NCBI GenBank assembly: GCA_037447655.1
Contig: JBBHKE010002769.1
Span: forward strand, 1 to 64,000
Reading direction: 5' to 3'
Origin: Zygnema cylindricum
Lineage: Eukaryota > Streptophyta > Zygnematophyceae > Zygnematales > Zygnemataceae
DNA: 64,000 nucleotides
Shown here: positions 1-10,440 of the stretch, one piece after another
How the letters are laid out: the number at the start of each line of letters is the position of its first letter
Numbering within the stretch: position 1 is the first letter of the stretch
Notes under the pieces: model-generated
Seen by the model: the letters and a program-made list of their open reading frames with translations, nothing else
Told to the model about the DNA's origin: nothing
The model's database searches: none
Position numbers and translations under genes: made by a program

Positions 1-1
1 T

Positions 2-811
2 GGAAACATGTTAGATGAGTACGGAATGCGGGGGGCAAAAGGATGTTTAACTCCAATGGAGTTTCGGCAGAAGTTAGAGGGAGAAGAGACAAAACCAGGT
101 GTCATTGTTAGCGAGTATTTAGAGTCAGGGGAGAATGATCCTATGACAATAATACCTTATAGACACATAGTGGGAAGCTTAATATATTTCATGAACTGTA
201 CCCGTCTTGACATTGCTGCAGCAGTCGGGGTACTGAGCAGGAGTCTAGAAAATCTGAGAAAATCTGATCTTGATGCAGCAAGGAGAGTCTTAAGATATTT
301 GGCAGGAACTAAAGATCTCAAACTCACTCTAGGGGGAGGAGAAGTGAAGATGCAAACATGGAGTGATGCAAGCTATGGCGACATGCCAAGCCGAAAATCC
401 ACCATGGGATTCGCTCTACAAATTGGGAACGGTACTTGCTGCTGGAGCAGCAAACTTCAAAAGGTTACAGCACAGTCGAGAATGGAGTCAGAATATATGG
501 CAGCAAACTCGACCCTGAAAGAACTCTTTTGGGTAAAATCCATATTACAAGAACTAGGATACATGCAAGTTGGTCCACAGGTGATTTGGTGTGATAACCA
601 GGCTGCCATTGCTATTGCTTCTAATCCGAGTCATCACTTCAAAAGAAAGCACATAGATGTACGATTACACTTTGTAAGAGAAAAAGTGTTCTCTAGAGTG
701 CTTAAATTATGTTATTTGCCAGATTCAAAAATGATTGCTGATATGCTCACTAAAGCCCTTCCTGCTCCTAAGCTGAAGTATTGTAGGGACACAGTGGGAT
801 TAAGTGAATAG
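2..811 (+). CDS. Ty1/copia Pol fragment (RT C-terminus and RNase H), element A
   Basis: This is the C-terminal part of a copia polyprotein; the frame is already open at the window edge, so the N-terminal part lies outside. The first 130 or so residues are the RT connection region with the copia motif GSLIYFMNCTRLDIAAAVG. RNase H follows with its acidic residues in place: D in WSDASYGD, E in MESEYMA, D in WCDNQAAIAIA and D in IADMLTK. The frame has no internal stop and ends about 160 bases before the LTR, so this end of element A looks better preserved than elements B-D. It belongs to a different copia lineage from those, because its LTR is unrelated. I see no evidence on whether the whole element is functional. 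Confidence 0.9.
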   Translation, partial: GNMLDEYGMRGAKGCLTPMEFRQKLEGEETKPGVIVSEYLESGENDPMTIIPYRHIVGSLIYFMNCTRLDIAAAVGVLSRSLENLRKSDLDAARRVLRYLAGTKDLKLTLGGGEVKMQTWSDASYGDMPSRKSTMGFALQIGNGTCCWSSKLQKVTAQSRMESEYMAANSTLKELFWVKSILQELGYMQVGPQVIWCDNQAAIAIASNPSHHFKRKHIDVRLHFVREKVFSRVLKLCYLPDSKMIADMLTKALPAPKLKYCRDTVGLSE

Positions 812-999
812 TTGAATTGTTGCACTGCTCTACTGCCACTCTCCGATAAATCCACCATTGTGAGGTAGTGGGACTGGGTGACTTGCTAAATGCTACATTG
901 CTATGCTGCGATATTGCGCTAGTTTATCACCGCAGCTGCGCCGAGAAACTGAGTCTAAAGCTTTAGGGGAGTGTTGTCTTTTTGGAAAACTTTCAGCCT

Positions 1000-1110
1000 C
1001 AGAGCAGCGCAGCTGCTATACAACAGAGCAGCGTAGCTGCTATACAGCAGAGCAGCTGCTATACAGCAGAGCAACGCAGCAGGAGAGCAACGCAGCAGCG
1101 AAGCTGCAAC
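1000..1110 (+). repeat. Imperfect tandem repeat in LTR of element A
   Basis: Four to five imperfect copies of a unit of about 16-24 bases built on AGAGCAGCGCAGCTGCTATACA. The cores are CAGCTGC palindromes. Located in the 5' part of the LTR, where a U3 promoter would be expected. Confidence 0.75.
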
Positions 1111-1228
1111 ACAGACAGGACAAGGCAACCACGATAATATTTGATATGGTCCGTACGGACAACGCAACGTCTGATATCCTTAATATGATTCTGTACATGA
1201 TAGAGCAACTGCGCTAGATACGATTTTA

Positions 1229-1349
1229 GTCAACTTAGTGGGAACTCAGTGGTAACTTAGTGGGTAGCTCAGTGGTAGCTCAATGGTAGCTTAGTGGTAG
1301 CTCAATGGTAGCTCAGTGGTAGCTCAGTGGTAGCTTAGTATTAGCTTGG
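1229..1349 (+). repeat. 11-bp tandem array, tRNA A-box-like, in LTR of element A
   Basis: About ten head-to-tail copies of an 11-base unit, AGCTCAGTGGT with C/T and A/G variants. The unit matches the 5' D-arm (A-box) stretch of many eukaryotic tRNAs, TAGCTCAGTGG. The period is close to one helical turn. It lies in the 3' half of the LTR. Confidence 0.8.
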
Positions 1350-1394
1350 CTGCTTGACGTACCTCTCAGGTACACAGGTATTGCCGGTACAACA

Positions 1395-1766
1395 CTAGTA
1401 TAAGACTTAGGACTCATAACACATGATGTATCTAGACTTCCAAGTAGTAAAACTGCAGACAGTTTTTGGGAAACTTTTGAGTATTATATCTTGAGTGATG
1501 TCGGATCAATTGTGCTATAACTTTGGAAGTTATCAGTGTTTATGCTACTCTATATTCTGATAGATTTTTGTGAGGTTTGGATGCTTGTATAAGAATTGGT
1601 AAGCACTTAAGAACAGCTGTTTGGTAGGATTCTTGAAAGCTTCTGAGAGTGTATCATGTCTACTTCTACTACTACTGCTGCTCCTTCACGTGCACCGGTG
1701 GTTGTAAAATAACAGAGTTAAGGTATGAGTAAAAGAGCGTCTTTTAGGTTGTTTTTGTCTCCCTCA
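1395..1766 (+). other. Leader-like stretch after LTR A, up to element C insertion
   Basis: No complete gene. It contains a degenerate primer-site-like sequence at about 1396-1406, the short frame MSTSTTTTAAPSRAPVVVK at 1656-1712, and a candidate 5' splice site (AAG|GTATGAG) near 1721. Its continuation is at 14692, beyond element C, where a pyrimidine tract ending in AG (about 14700-14727) could be the matching 3' splice site. The link is inferred only. Confidence 0.35.
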
Positions 1767-2351
1767 TGTAGAAATTAATGGTCCTTTTAAAGTATTTTCT
1801 AGGTCTAAATAGAAATATAGAAAGAAGCCGAGGCAGTCTACCTCTAACTTCTCTCCAACTCTCAAACTTGTCACAGTCACAGAGAAATTGGAGAGGAAGC
1901 TAGAGCCATGGCTACCTAGGCTATCTAGAGGTTTACGGGATATAAATATTAGTTTATTTACCATTAGGGGTTTATTTAATAAAAGAATAGGTGACGCCTC
2001 CAGGATTTGATCCTGGTACCTGCCGAACGAAAGCTGCCGGTAGCCGGTATCCTTATCCATTAAGTCTAGAGCTAGTGTCACCTACTATAGGGTTTGATAA
2101 TAACTTAAACATTAATACGTAGGATTATTCATTTAACTGAAATTGTTTACGGGAAACATAGATCCATTAATGTAAAAGTACGGATTACGGTACGGAAAAG
2201 AAACAAATACCGCGCATTTATTTTTTTAGCGAAACGAATACCGCGGATGTATTTATAACGGCTACGATTACATGTGAATTTAATCGGACAGCCGGAATTA
2301 AACGTCAAGATCAAGGAAGAGGATTTCGGCGGTTTTTGGTCATCGCCACAT
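1767..2351 (+). repeat. 5' LTR of element C, left piece
   Basis: Starts TGTAGAAATTAATGG and stops at the CACAT target duplicated by element B. Joined with 8830-9306 it gives a full LTR of about 1062 bp. It includes the antisense tRNA-like module at 1990-2082. Confidence 0.92.
1990..2082 (-). other. Antisense tRNA-like module in LTR C
   Basis: On the minus strand the stretch starts GGTGAC and ends GTCACC, which can pair as an acceptor-like stem. It has a D-arm-like CTTAATGGATAAGG (resembling tRNA-Arg) and a T-arm-like CCAGG/CCTGG stem around a B box GATCAAATC that fits GWTCRANNC. The anticodon arm is irregular and the length is 93 nt, so it is a tRNA-derived relic and not a plausible functional tRNA gene. 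Equivalent modules occur near 2565-2656, 7984-8075 and 13879-13973. Confidence 0.6.
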
Positions 2352-3406
2352 TGTAGAAATTAATGGTCTATTTAAAGTATTTTCTAGGTCTAAATAGAAA
2401 TATAGAAAGAAGCCGAGGCAGTCTACCTCTAACTTCTCTCTCCAACTCTCAAACTTGTCGCAGTCACTGAGAAATTGGAGAGGGAGCTAGAGCCATGGCT
2501 ACCTAGACTATCCAGAAGTTCACGGGGATTATATATTAGTTAGGGGTTTATTTTCTAAAAGGAAAGTGCCGGCGACAGGATTTGATCCTTGTACATACCG
2601 GCCGACAGACAGCCGGTAGCCGGTAGCCTTAGCCGTTAAGTCTTTATCGAGTGTTACGTAATATAGGGTTTGATATTTAATTGAATAATATCAAGTAGGA
2701 AAATTCATTAAACTATAAATGTTTACGGGAGACATAGATCCATAATTGTAAAAGTACGGATTGCGGTACAAAGATGAAACCAATACCGCGCATTTGTTTC
2801 TTTATAGAAAAGAATACCGCACGTGTATTTAATACGGCTACGATTAAATATGAAATTAATCGGACGGCCGGAATTAACGCCGAGATCGCGGAAGAGGATT
2901 TCGGCGGTTTGTGTACATCGCCACATCGGATGACACGTGGCGGAATAACATTGGATCGCGGCATCTCCGAGGATTACGGGAGCGAATACGGACATACCAC
3001 ATGTCGACATTTAGGCCATATCATACCGTGTTCGTACAGAAAGTACACAAGCAGCTGTACTTTTGTGTACGGAATTGCATTCTGATTGGCTCCGTACATC
3101 ATTAGATAAAGTCAGTGAGAGAGATAGGACTTAGAAAAATTAGGAGATAGGACCCTCTCTTCCAGAGAGCTTCTGTACAAAAGGTCAACTTTGACCCTCC
3201 ATAACTTACTGCTCAGGGGAGCAAATTCAGAGATTCTTTTTGCTATCCACTCAGGGGAGTCTTCCCTTCAAAGGGGTGAAGTTGATCTGAGTTTTTGTGT
3301 GCCAGGGTGGTAGTTGTTTTTGCTGAAACACAAAGGGGTCAGGGTTATCCTAGAGGCTTATTCGAAGCTGTCTACTCTGAGGACTTATGGAGGTCTCACA
3401 GTTTCA
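2352..3406 (+). repeat. 5' LTR of element B
   Basis: Begins TGTAGAAATT and ends GTTTCA. It contains an antisense tRNA-like module (about 2565-2656) and three short hairpins near its 3' end: GGTCAA/TTGACC at 3183-3196, TGCTC/GAGCA at 3210-3223 and ACTC/GAGT around AGGG at 3249-3260. The same three hairpins recur, with compensatory changes, in the other LTRs of this group. Confidence 0.93.
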
Positions 3407-3421
3407 GGTTATGGGCCCACC
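3407..3421 (+). promoter_or_regulatory. Primer-binding site, initiator tRNA-Met half-molecule type (element B)
   Basis: GGTTATGGGCCCACC starts at the first base after the LTR. Its complement GGTGGGCCCATAACC is the anticodon stem-loop region of plant initiator tRNA-Met. This is the internal, half-tRNA priming mode known from Drosophila copia, unlike the usual plant copia site for the tRNA 3' end. The first ATG of Gag (3411) lies inside the site. Confidence 0.85.
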
Positions 3422-4530
3422 TTCTAGGGTACTAATCTTTAATGGAACAAGCTTCATATACTGGGAAAATATGATGATAGGAGCTCTATGCGAAAAAATG
3501 TTTTGGAGGATGGTGAGTGGACGGTTGGGGCGTCCATCAAGTCGTGGAATTCCTCCAGGGTTTGGAGGAAGCAGATTCACCACGAAAGTGGATCCACCTT
3601 CAACGGAGGAAACAAAAGAAGGAGAGGTGGTGGACAAAGGAAAGGAGAAACAGGCAACCACACCAATAGCAACTGCTTCGGCATTGATGTCACCTATTCC
3701 GAGGAACGGGGAGAATGATACTGAAACCTAGGACTTCAACAATATGGCGGCAAAGCACTTCATCCTACGCCATCTCATTCAAGGACTTGCATGTCCTCAT
3801 TTGCAGGTAGAAAGGGCATCCGATCTTTGGATGGCTCACATAGAGATGTACCGAAGTGGTACGATTCAACAACAACAGTTGGCTGATCAGAAAGTTAAGG
3901 AGTATGTACACAAAGGGAAGAAGATGTTGGATTTTTGCAATGAGCTTGCTACACTCTTCATGGAGCTAGAGAGTGCGAGAAAAGATTTTAGTGAAAAATA
4001 AAAGGTTAAGTGTTTACTGATGAAGTTACCCGATGAGTTCGAGAACATAGTCAACCCAGTGCAGGACTTGCCGGACTCAAGGAGGATATTGAACTCAATG
4101 GTAGGGATGATTCTCGTTCGAGAGAATACAATTGAGATCCGAAGGGGAGGAAAGAGTGGCCAAGCCTTGGCAAATGCGACCGATTAGAGGAACAAGGATT
4201 CCCGGAAACCGGTCGGAAACTATGGGGGGAGGGAGCAGAAAAATCAGACCGACGAGTTCGGACCAAGGGCTCTCAAAGGTTTATGTCATTTTTGTAAGAA
4301 ACGTGGGCACTATATGGCAGAGTGCACTAAGCTAACCGAGCTTCGGTTAAAGGAGGGGCAGATCGGTGGTACCCCGAAAGGAAAGAAAAAGGCCCTTGTG
4401 ACACATGTACATGAGGCAGAATTCGAGGACGAGGACGATGAGCTCCTTTTAGATGAGGAGTTGGAGGCGAAAAAAGAAGGTCGAAATTCCACGAAGGCAG
4501 AAATGTGCTTACGGTGGATTGAAAGGTGAA
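3411..4530 (+). pseudogene. Gag of element B, broken
   Basis: The frame opens at the ATG inside the primer site (MGPPSRVLIFNG) or, in frame, at 3387 within the LTR end. It resembles Gag of element D (MGPPFRVPNFNG), giving the family's N-terminal motif FIYWE..M.GALCEK. A TAG at 3729 replaces a Trp codon seen in element C, a TAA at about 3999 interrupts the next part, and a frameshift follows. The zinc knuckle CHFCKKRGHYMAEC (about 4275-4320) is intact. The frame then runs on toward the protease region. Confidence 0.85.
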
Positions 4531-7500
4531 GCAAGCTGGATTGTAGATTGAGGTGCCTCCATGCACATGTGTAAGGATAGGCACCTGTTCACTAAGATAA
4601 GAAAGATTCCCACCGTAAAGATAGAGTACGGGGATGGGAGGATAATCACCACTACTCTTCTAGGATCGGTAGATTTGAAAGTGTTAGTAGAAGGAAAGAC
4701 ATCTATAGTAACATACTCTGATGTATTGTTTATTCCGGAGGTGAACAAAAACCTCATCTCTACATCTGTATTAGATGATAAGGGTTTTTTTACTAGCACT
4801 ATGAAAAGAGTCATTACTGCTAGTTTTGAGGAGGATGTCTATTTCATTGATGAGAAAGGTAGCCATGGGATGTTTAGGCAGGTTTTTAGTAATCAAACAA
4901 AGAAACTTTATTATGCTGGTGTTCATGATATTATGATGTGGCATAAGAGGCTTGGGCATGTGAATCTAGACAAGTTAAGAGAGATGAAAAAGATAGGATT
5001 GGTGGAAGGGATTCAGTTCAGTGAGAGTGATAATATAAGTGATTGTAGTGGATGTGCTCAAGTTAAAACACACAAATTACCATTTCCTAAAAAAACCACC
5101 TATAAGGGAGAAAAAATTCTAGATCTAGTACACACGTATATTTGGGGACCGGCTAAAGTGCCCTCACCGGGGGGGAAGAGATTTATGATGACTATCACTG
5201 ATGATTGGTCTCGGTATTCCCGGGTGTATTTTTTGAAAAACAAGTCCGAAGCTCAAGATTGTTTTAGACAATATAAAGCATGGAGCGAAAAACTCCATGA
5301 AACTCCAATCAAGAGAATAAGGAGTGACAATGGTGGAGAGTATACTTCTAACCAGTTTGAGGATTTTCTGAGGGAATATGGGGTTCAACAACAAAAGACA
5401 GTTCCAGAAAACCCTGAACAGAATGGGGTACCTGAAAGGTTAAATAGAACACTAAGTGATAGTGCTAGAAGTATGTTGTCAGATAAAAAGATAAGAAAAA
5501 GGTTTTGGGCAGAAGCAATGAATTGTTATAATTACCTCAAAAATAGAGTTCTTACTTCAGCTATTAAAGATCTAACACCATATGAGAGATGGACAGGCCG
5601 GAAACCAGACATATCTCACCTAAAGGTTTTCGGCAGTCAAGTATTCAGTCTAGACACAGATTGGTCTAATAGGAAGCTAGATCCTAAAGGAAAACCGGAA
5701 TACTTATTAGGATATGATGAGGATGTTAAAGGATATAGAGTTTACGATCTAAAAAGGGAAGATATAATCTTAGTAAAGCATATAGTAGTTATGGATGAAG
5801 GAAAGTCTGTCGATCCCTTCAAATATACAAAGTCAGTAAAAATCAGATTTGAGTCAGAAAATTCCGATGACTTTGAGCTTCCTAACTATCCAGGTTTTAG
5901 AGAAGATGACATTCTTGCAGGTACAAATCAGACCGAAAAGGACTCAACTGTGAAAACTCAAGTGACAACTCTACCCGAAGCGGAAGACGTGGTGGAAATT
6001 GATTTGGAATCAAGGGATAGGGGAGAAGCCGAGTTTGTCGAAAGAATTCACGAGAACCATCTATTCCGACCTCAGATTTTCAAAGGGGAAGGAGAAGTAG
6101 CAAAAGACTTCAAGAAAAACAGCTTAATAACAAGGTAACAAAAATATCTCATCAAGATGAACCTCAAACTTATGGAGAGGCGATGACTTGTCCAGAAAGA
6201 AACCGGTGGAAGACAGCCATCAATGAGGAGATGGCCTCAATTATTGCAGCCGATACTTGGGAGCTGGTGGATTTTCCACCTAACCAAAAACCAATCGGTT
6301 GTAAGTGGGTTTTGATATTAAAACTGAACCCAGATAACATAATCGAGCGCTACAAGGCCCGATTAGTGGCAAAGGGATTTACACAAAAAGAGGGAATTGA
6401 CTACGAGGAAACCTTTGCCTCGGTCGTCAGATTTCCCTCCGTCCGCATACTTCTCAGCCTGGCAGCATCGGAAGACATGGAAGTGCACCAGATGGGTATC
6501 AAGACAGCCTTTTTGCATGGAGAATTGGAAGAAGAGATCTTCATGCGACAACCCGAAAGGTTTGTGGAGGAAGGAGAGGAGAAAAATGTATGTCGGCTGA
6601 TTAAATCTCTTTTTGGTTTGAAACAGGCGCCTCGACAGTGGAATAACAAGCTTGATGAGTTTCTTACCGGTCTGGGATATATCTGGATTAGCTCAGATCA
6701 CTCAATCTATGTTTTCGAAGATGAGGAAGGTTTTATATTTATTGCAATTTATGATGACGATTTGCTTGTTTTAAGTAAATCAATGGAAAAACTAAATAAA
6801 CTGAAAACCGATCTTAAAGGGAGATTTGAAATGAAGGATATGGGGGAAGCAAAATATATTTTGGGAATTCAAGTAGAGAGAGACCGAAAAAGAAAAATTA
6901 TAAGATTGACTCAAAAAGAAGCAATAGGGAACATGCTTGAAAATTTTCAAATGGATAAAGCTAATAGTTGGATAACTCCAATGGAGTTGAAGAAGGGAAG
7001 TGAGGGGAGTGAGGAAGAAGGAGTCATAGTCTTAGACGAGGAATTATCTCCTGAAGAACACAAGTTCATGCAGGTCATGCAGACTATTCCTTACAGGCAA
7101 GTAGTGGGAAGTCTAATCTATTTTATGAATTGTACCCGGCCAGATTTAGCTGCAGCTGTAGGAGTGCTGAGTAGAAGTCTAAATGCTCCCACTAAGAGGG
7201 ATTGGGAGGCAGCTAAGAGAGTCTTTACATACTTGATAGGAACTAGGGATCTATGGTTGCATTTGGGTGGGGAGAATACTGACATCACTACTTGGAGTGA
7301 TTCTAGTTATGGTGATGCTCCGATGAGGAGATGCACTTCTGGATATGTATTATATGTGGGTGATGGGGCTTGCTGTTGGAGTAGCAAACAACAAAAAAGT
7401 TATTGCTCAGTCCACCATGGAGGCTGAGTATATGGCCTCTTGATCTGCTGTAAAAGAATTGATGTGGGTCAAGTTTTTGCTTGGTGAGTTTGGTCACCTT

Positions 7501-7752
7501 AAGAGTGGTGTACATAAAAATTTTTGTGATAATCAGGCAGCAATCGCTATTTCTGCCAATCCGAAACATTATTTTAAATCCAAACACATGGACATCAGAC
7601 TCAGCTTTGTTAGAAAGAAAGTAGAAAACAAAATAATCAGTTTAGAGTAGCGACCAAATAGTGAGATGGTAGCATATATGATGACCAAACCTGTGCCTTC
7701 CCCTAAGGAAATTTTTTGTTGGGAGAAGTGTGGTCTAAAAATTAAAGATTGA
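4531..7752 (+). pseudogene. Pol of element B (protease, integrase, RT, RNase H), broken
   Basis: Protease: the active-site motif reads IVD-stop-GAS, a Ser codon having become TGA. Integrase (4561-6138, the longest open part): zinc-binding MWHKRLGHVN...CSGCAQ is present, but the first catalytic Asp of HTDIWGP is Tyr (HTYIWGP); the later D (RSDNGGEY) and E (PEQNGVPE) remain. RT (6183-7427): the first Asp of MDIKTAF is Gly and the YVDD box is YDDD. RNase H: a frameshift in an A-run near 7395 and a TGA at 7441. The downstream IFCDNQAAIAI is readable, and the final IADMLTK-type Asp is Tyr. Confidence 0.9.
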
Positions 7753-7769
7753 CTAGAAAATAAGGGGAG

Positions 7770-8824
7770 TGTAGAAATTATTGTTCCATTTAAAGTATTT
7801 TCTAGGTCTAAATATAAATATAGAAAGAAGCCGAGGTAGTCTACCTCTAACTTCTCTCTCCAACTCTCAAACTTGTCGCAGTCACTGAGAAATTGGAGAG
7901 GGAGCTAGAGCCATGGCTACCTAGGCTATCCATAAGTTGACGGGGATTATATATTAGTTAGGGGTTTATTTACTAAAAGGAAAGTGCCGGCTACAGGATT
8001 TGATCCTTGTACCTACCGGCCGGCAGACAGCCGGTAGCCGGTAGCCTTAGCCGTTAAGTCTTTATCGAGTGTTACTTAATATAGGGTTTGATATTTAATG
8101 AAATATTTTCAAGTAGGAAAATTCATTTAACTATAATTGTTTACGGGAGACATAGATCAATAATTGTAAAAGTACGGATTGCGGTACGGATAAGAAACCA
8201 ATACCGCGCATTTGTTTTTTTAAAAAAAAGAATACCGCACGTGTATTTATTACAACTACGATTAAATATGAATTTAATCGGACGGTCGGAATTAACGCCG
8301 AGATCGCGGAAGAGAATTTCGGCGGTTTGTGGACATCGCCACATCGGATGACACGTGGCAGAATTACATTGGATCGCGACATCTCCAAGGATTACGGGAG
8401 CGAATCTGGACATACCACGTCTCGACATTTAGGCCATGTCGTACAGTGTTCGTACAGAAAGTACACCGGCAGCTGTACTTTTTTGTACAGAACTACATTC
8501 TGATTGGCTCCATACATCAATAGATAGAGTCTGTGAGAGAGATAGGACTTAGAAAAATTAGGAGATAGGACCCTCTCTTCCAGAGAGCTTTTGTACAAAA
8601 GGTCAACTTTGACCCTCTATAACTTACTGCTCAGGGGAGCAAATTTAGAGATTTTTTTTGCTATCAACTCAGGGGAGTCTTCCCTTCACAGAGGTGTAGT
8701 TGGTCAGAGTTATTGTATGCCAGGGTGGAAGTTGTTTTTGCTGAAACAGAAAGGGGTCAAGGTTATCATAGAGGCTTCTTGGAATCTGTCCACTCTGAGG
8801 ACTTATGGAGGTCTAAGAGTTTCA
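7770..8824 (+). repeat. 3' LTR of element B
   Basis: Preceded by the polypurine tract AAATAAGGGGAG (about 7758-7769). It is the same length as the 5' LTR and ends GTTTCA, followed by the target duplication CACAT. Confidence 0.93.
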
Positions 8825-8829
8825 CACAT

Positions 8830-9306
8830 CGGATGACACGTGGCGGAATGACATTGGATCGCGGCATCTCTGAGGATTAAAGGAGCGAATACGGATATAC
8901 CACATGTCGACATTAAGGCCATGTCGTACAATGTTTGTACAGAAAGTACACCGACAGATGTACTTTTGTGTACGAAAGTGTAATCTGATTAGTTCCGTAC
9001 ATCAGTAGATAGAGTATGTGAGAGAGATAGAACTTAAAAAAATTAGGAGATAGGACCCTCTCTCCCAGAGAGCTTCTGTACCAAAGGTCAACTTTGACCC
9101 TCCATAACTTACTGCTCATGGAGCAAATTCAGAGATTCTTTTTGCTATCACTCAGGGGAGTCTTGCCTTCACGGGGTGAAGTTGGTCAGTGTTTTCGTCT
9201 GCCATGGTGGCAATTGTTCTTGCTGAAACACAAAAGGGTCACGGTTATCCTAGAGGCTTCTTGAAAGTTGTCCACTCTGAGGACTTATGGAGGTCTTAGA
9301 GTTTCA
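8830..9306 (+). repeat. 5' LTR of element C, right piece
   Basis: Continues the LTR interrupted at 2351 after the CACAT duplication, and ends GTTTCA directly before the primer site of element C at 9307-9321, which has the identical half-tRNA sequence. Confidence 0.92.
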
Positions 9307-9310
9307 GGTT

Positions 9311-10440
9311 ATGGGCCCACCATCTAGGGTACCAATCTTTAATGAAACTAGCTTCATATACTGGGAGAGTATGATGATAGGAGCTCTATGCGAAAAAAGG
9401 TTTTGGGGGATAGTGAGTGGACGATTGGGGCGTCCATGAAGTCTTAGAATTCCTCTAGGGTTTGAAGGAAGCAGATTCACAAAGAAAGCAGGTCCATCTT
9501 CAACGGAGGAGACAAAGGAAAGAGAGGTGGTGGACAAAGGAGCGGAGAAGGAGACGACCACACCAATAGCAACTCGTTCAGCATTCATGTCACCTATTTC
9601 GAGGAACGAGGAGAATGATACTCAAACTTGGGATTTCAACAATATGGCGGCAAATCACTTCATCCTACGCCATCTTACTAAAGGACTTCCATGTCCTCAT
9701 TTGTTGGTAGAAGGGCATCCGATCTGTGGATGGCTCTCATAGAGATGTACCGAAGTGGTACGATTCAGAAACAACAGTTGGCTGATCAGAAAGTTAAAGA
9801 ATATGTATACAAAGGGGGAAAAATGTTGGATTTTTGCAATGAGCTTGCTACACTCTTCATGGAGCTAGAGAGTGCGGGAAAAGATTTTAGTGAAAAAGAA
9901 AAAGGTTAAGTGTTTACTGATGAAGTTACCCGATGAGTTCGAGAACATAGTCAACCGTGTGCAGGACTTGCCGGACTCAAGGTGGATACCTCAGTGGTAG
10001 TGATTATTCTCGTTTGGGAGAATACGATTGAGATTCGAAGGGGAGGAAAGAGTGGCCAAGCCTTGGCAACTTTGACCGATATGAGGAACAAGGATTCTTG
10101 GAAACCGGTTGGAAACTATGGGGGAAGGGAGCCGCAAAATCAGGCCAACGAGTTCGGACCAAGGGCTCCCAAAGGTTTATGTCATTTTTATAAGAAACCG
10201 GGGCACTATATGGCAGAGTGCACTAAGCTAACCAATCTTCAGTTAAAGGAGGGGCAGACCGGTGGTACCGCGAGAGGAAAGAAAAAGGCCCTTGTGACAT
10301 AGGTACATGAGGCAGAATCCGAGGACGAGGACGATGAGCTTTTTTTAGATGAGGAGTTGGAGGCGAAAAACGAGGTCGAAATTCCACGAAGGCAGAAATG
10401 TGCTTACTGTGGATTGAAAGGTGAAGCAAGCTGGATTGTA
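9311..10440 (+). pseudogene. Gag of element C, broken
   Basis: Opens at the ATG inside the primer site, as in element B. An early TAG (about 9446) and later indels break it. The zinc knuckle has lost its second cysteine (CHFYKKPGHYMAEC, about 10173-10220), which should abolish metal binding. The reading frame preserved at 9527-9909 covers the middle of Gag and shows the family's DNM...NHFILRHL segment. Confidence 0.85.

Larger units (their letters stand above)
972..1394 (+). repeat. LTR of copia element A
   Basis: A purine-rich tract (TTTAGGGGAG) lies directly before TGTTGT, and the LTR closes with the matching inverted ACAACA, giving 423 bp with 6-bp terminal inverted repeats. Just after it, from about 1396, a sequence resembles the common plant copia primer site (TAGTATAAGA against TGGTATCAGA). 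A short reading frame at 1656-1712 begins MSTSTTTTAA, which resembles some copia Gag starts. The LTR may therefore be shared by two tandem element bodies. The left LTR is outside the window, so a TSD cannot be tested. Confidence 0.65.
2352..8824 (+). mobile_element. Ty1/copia retrotransposon B (nested)
   Basis: A complete LTR retrotransposon of 6473 bp. The 5' LTR is 2352-3406 and the 3' LTR 7770-8824, both 1055 bp. The target duplication CACAT is perfect at 2347-2351 and 8825-8829. The insertion lies inside the 5' LTR of the related element C. The internal part is 3407-7769. The LTRs visibly differ from each other (several changes in their first 60 bases), so the insertion is not recent. Coding regions carry stops and lost catalytic residues, so it cannot be autonomous now. 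Confidence 0.95.
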
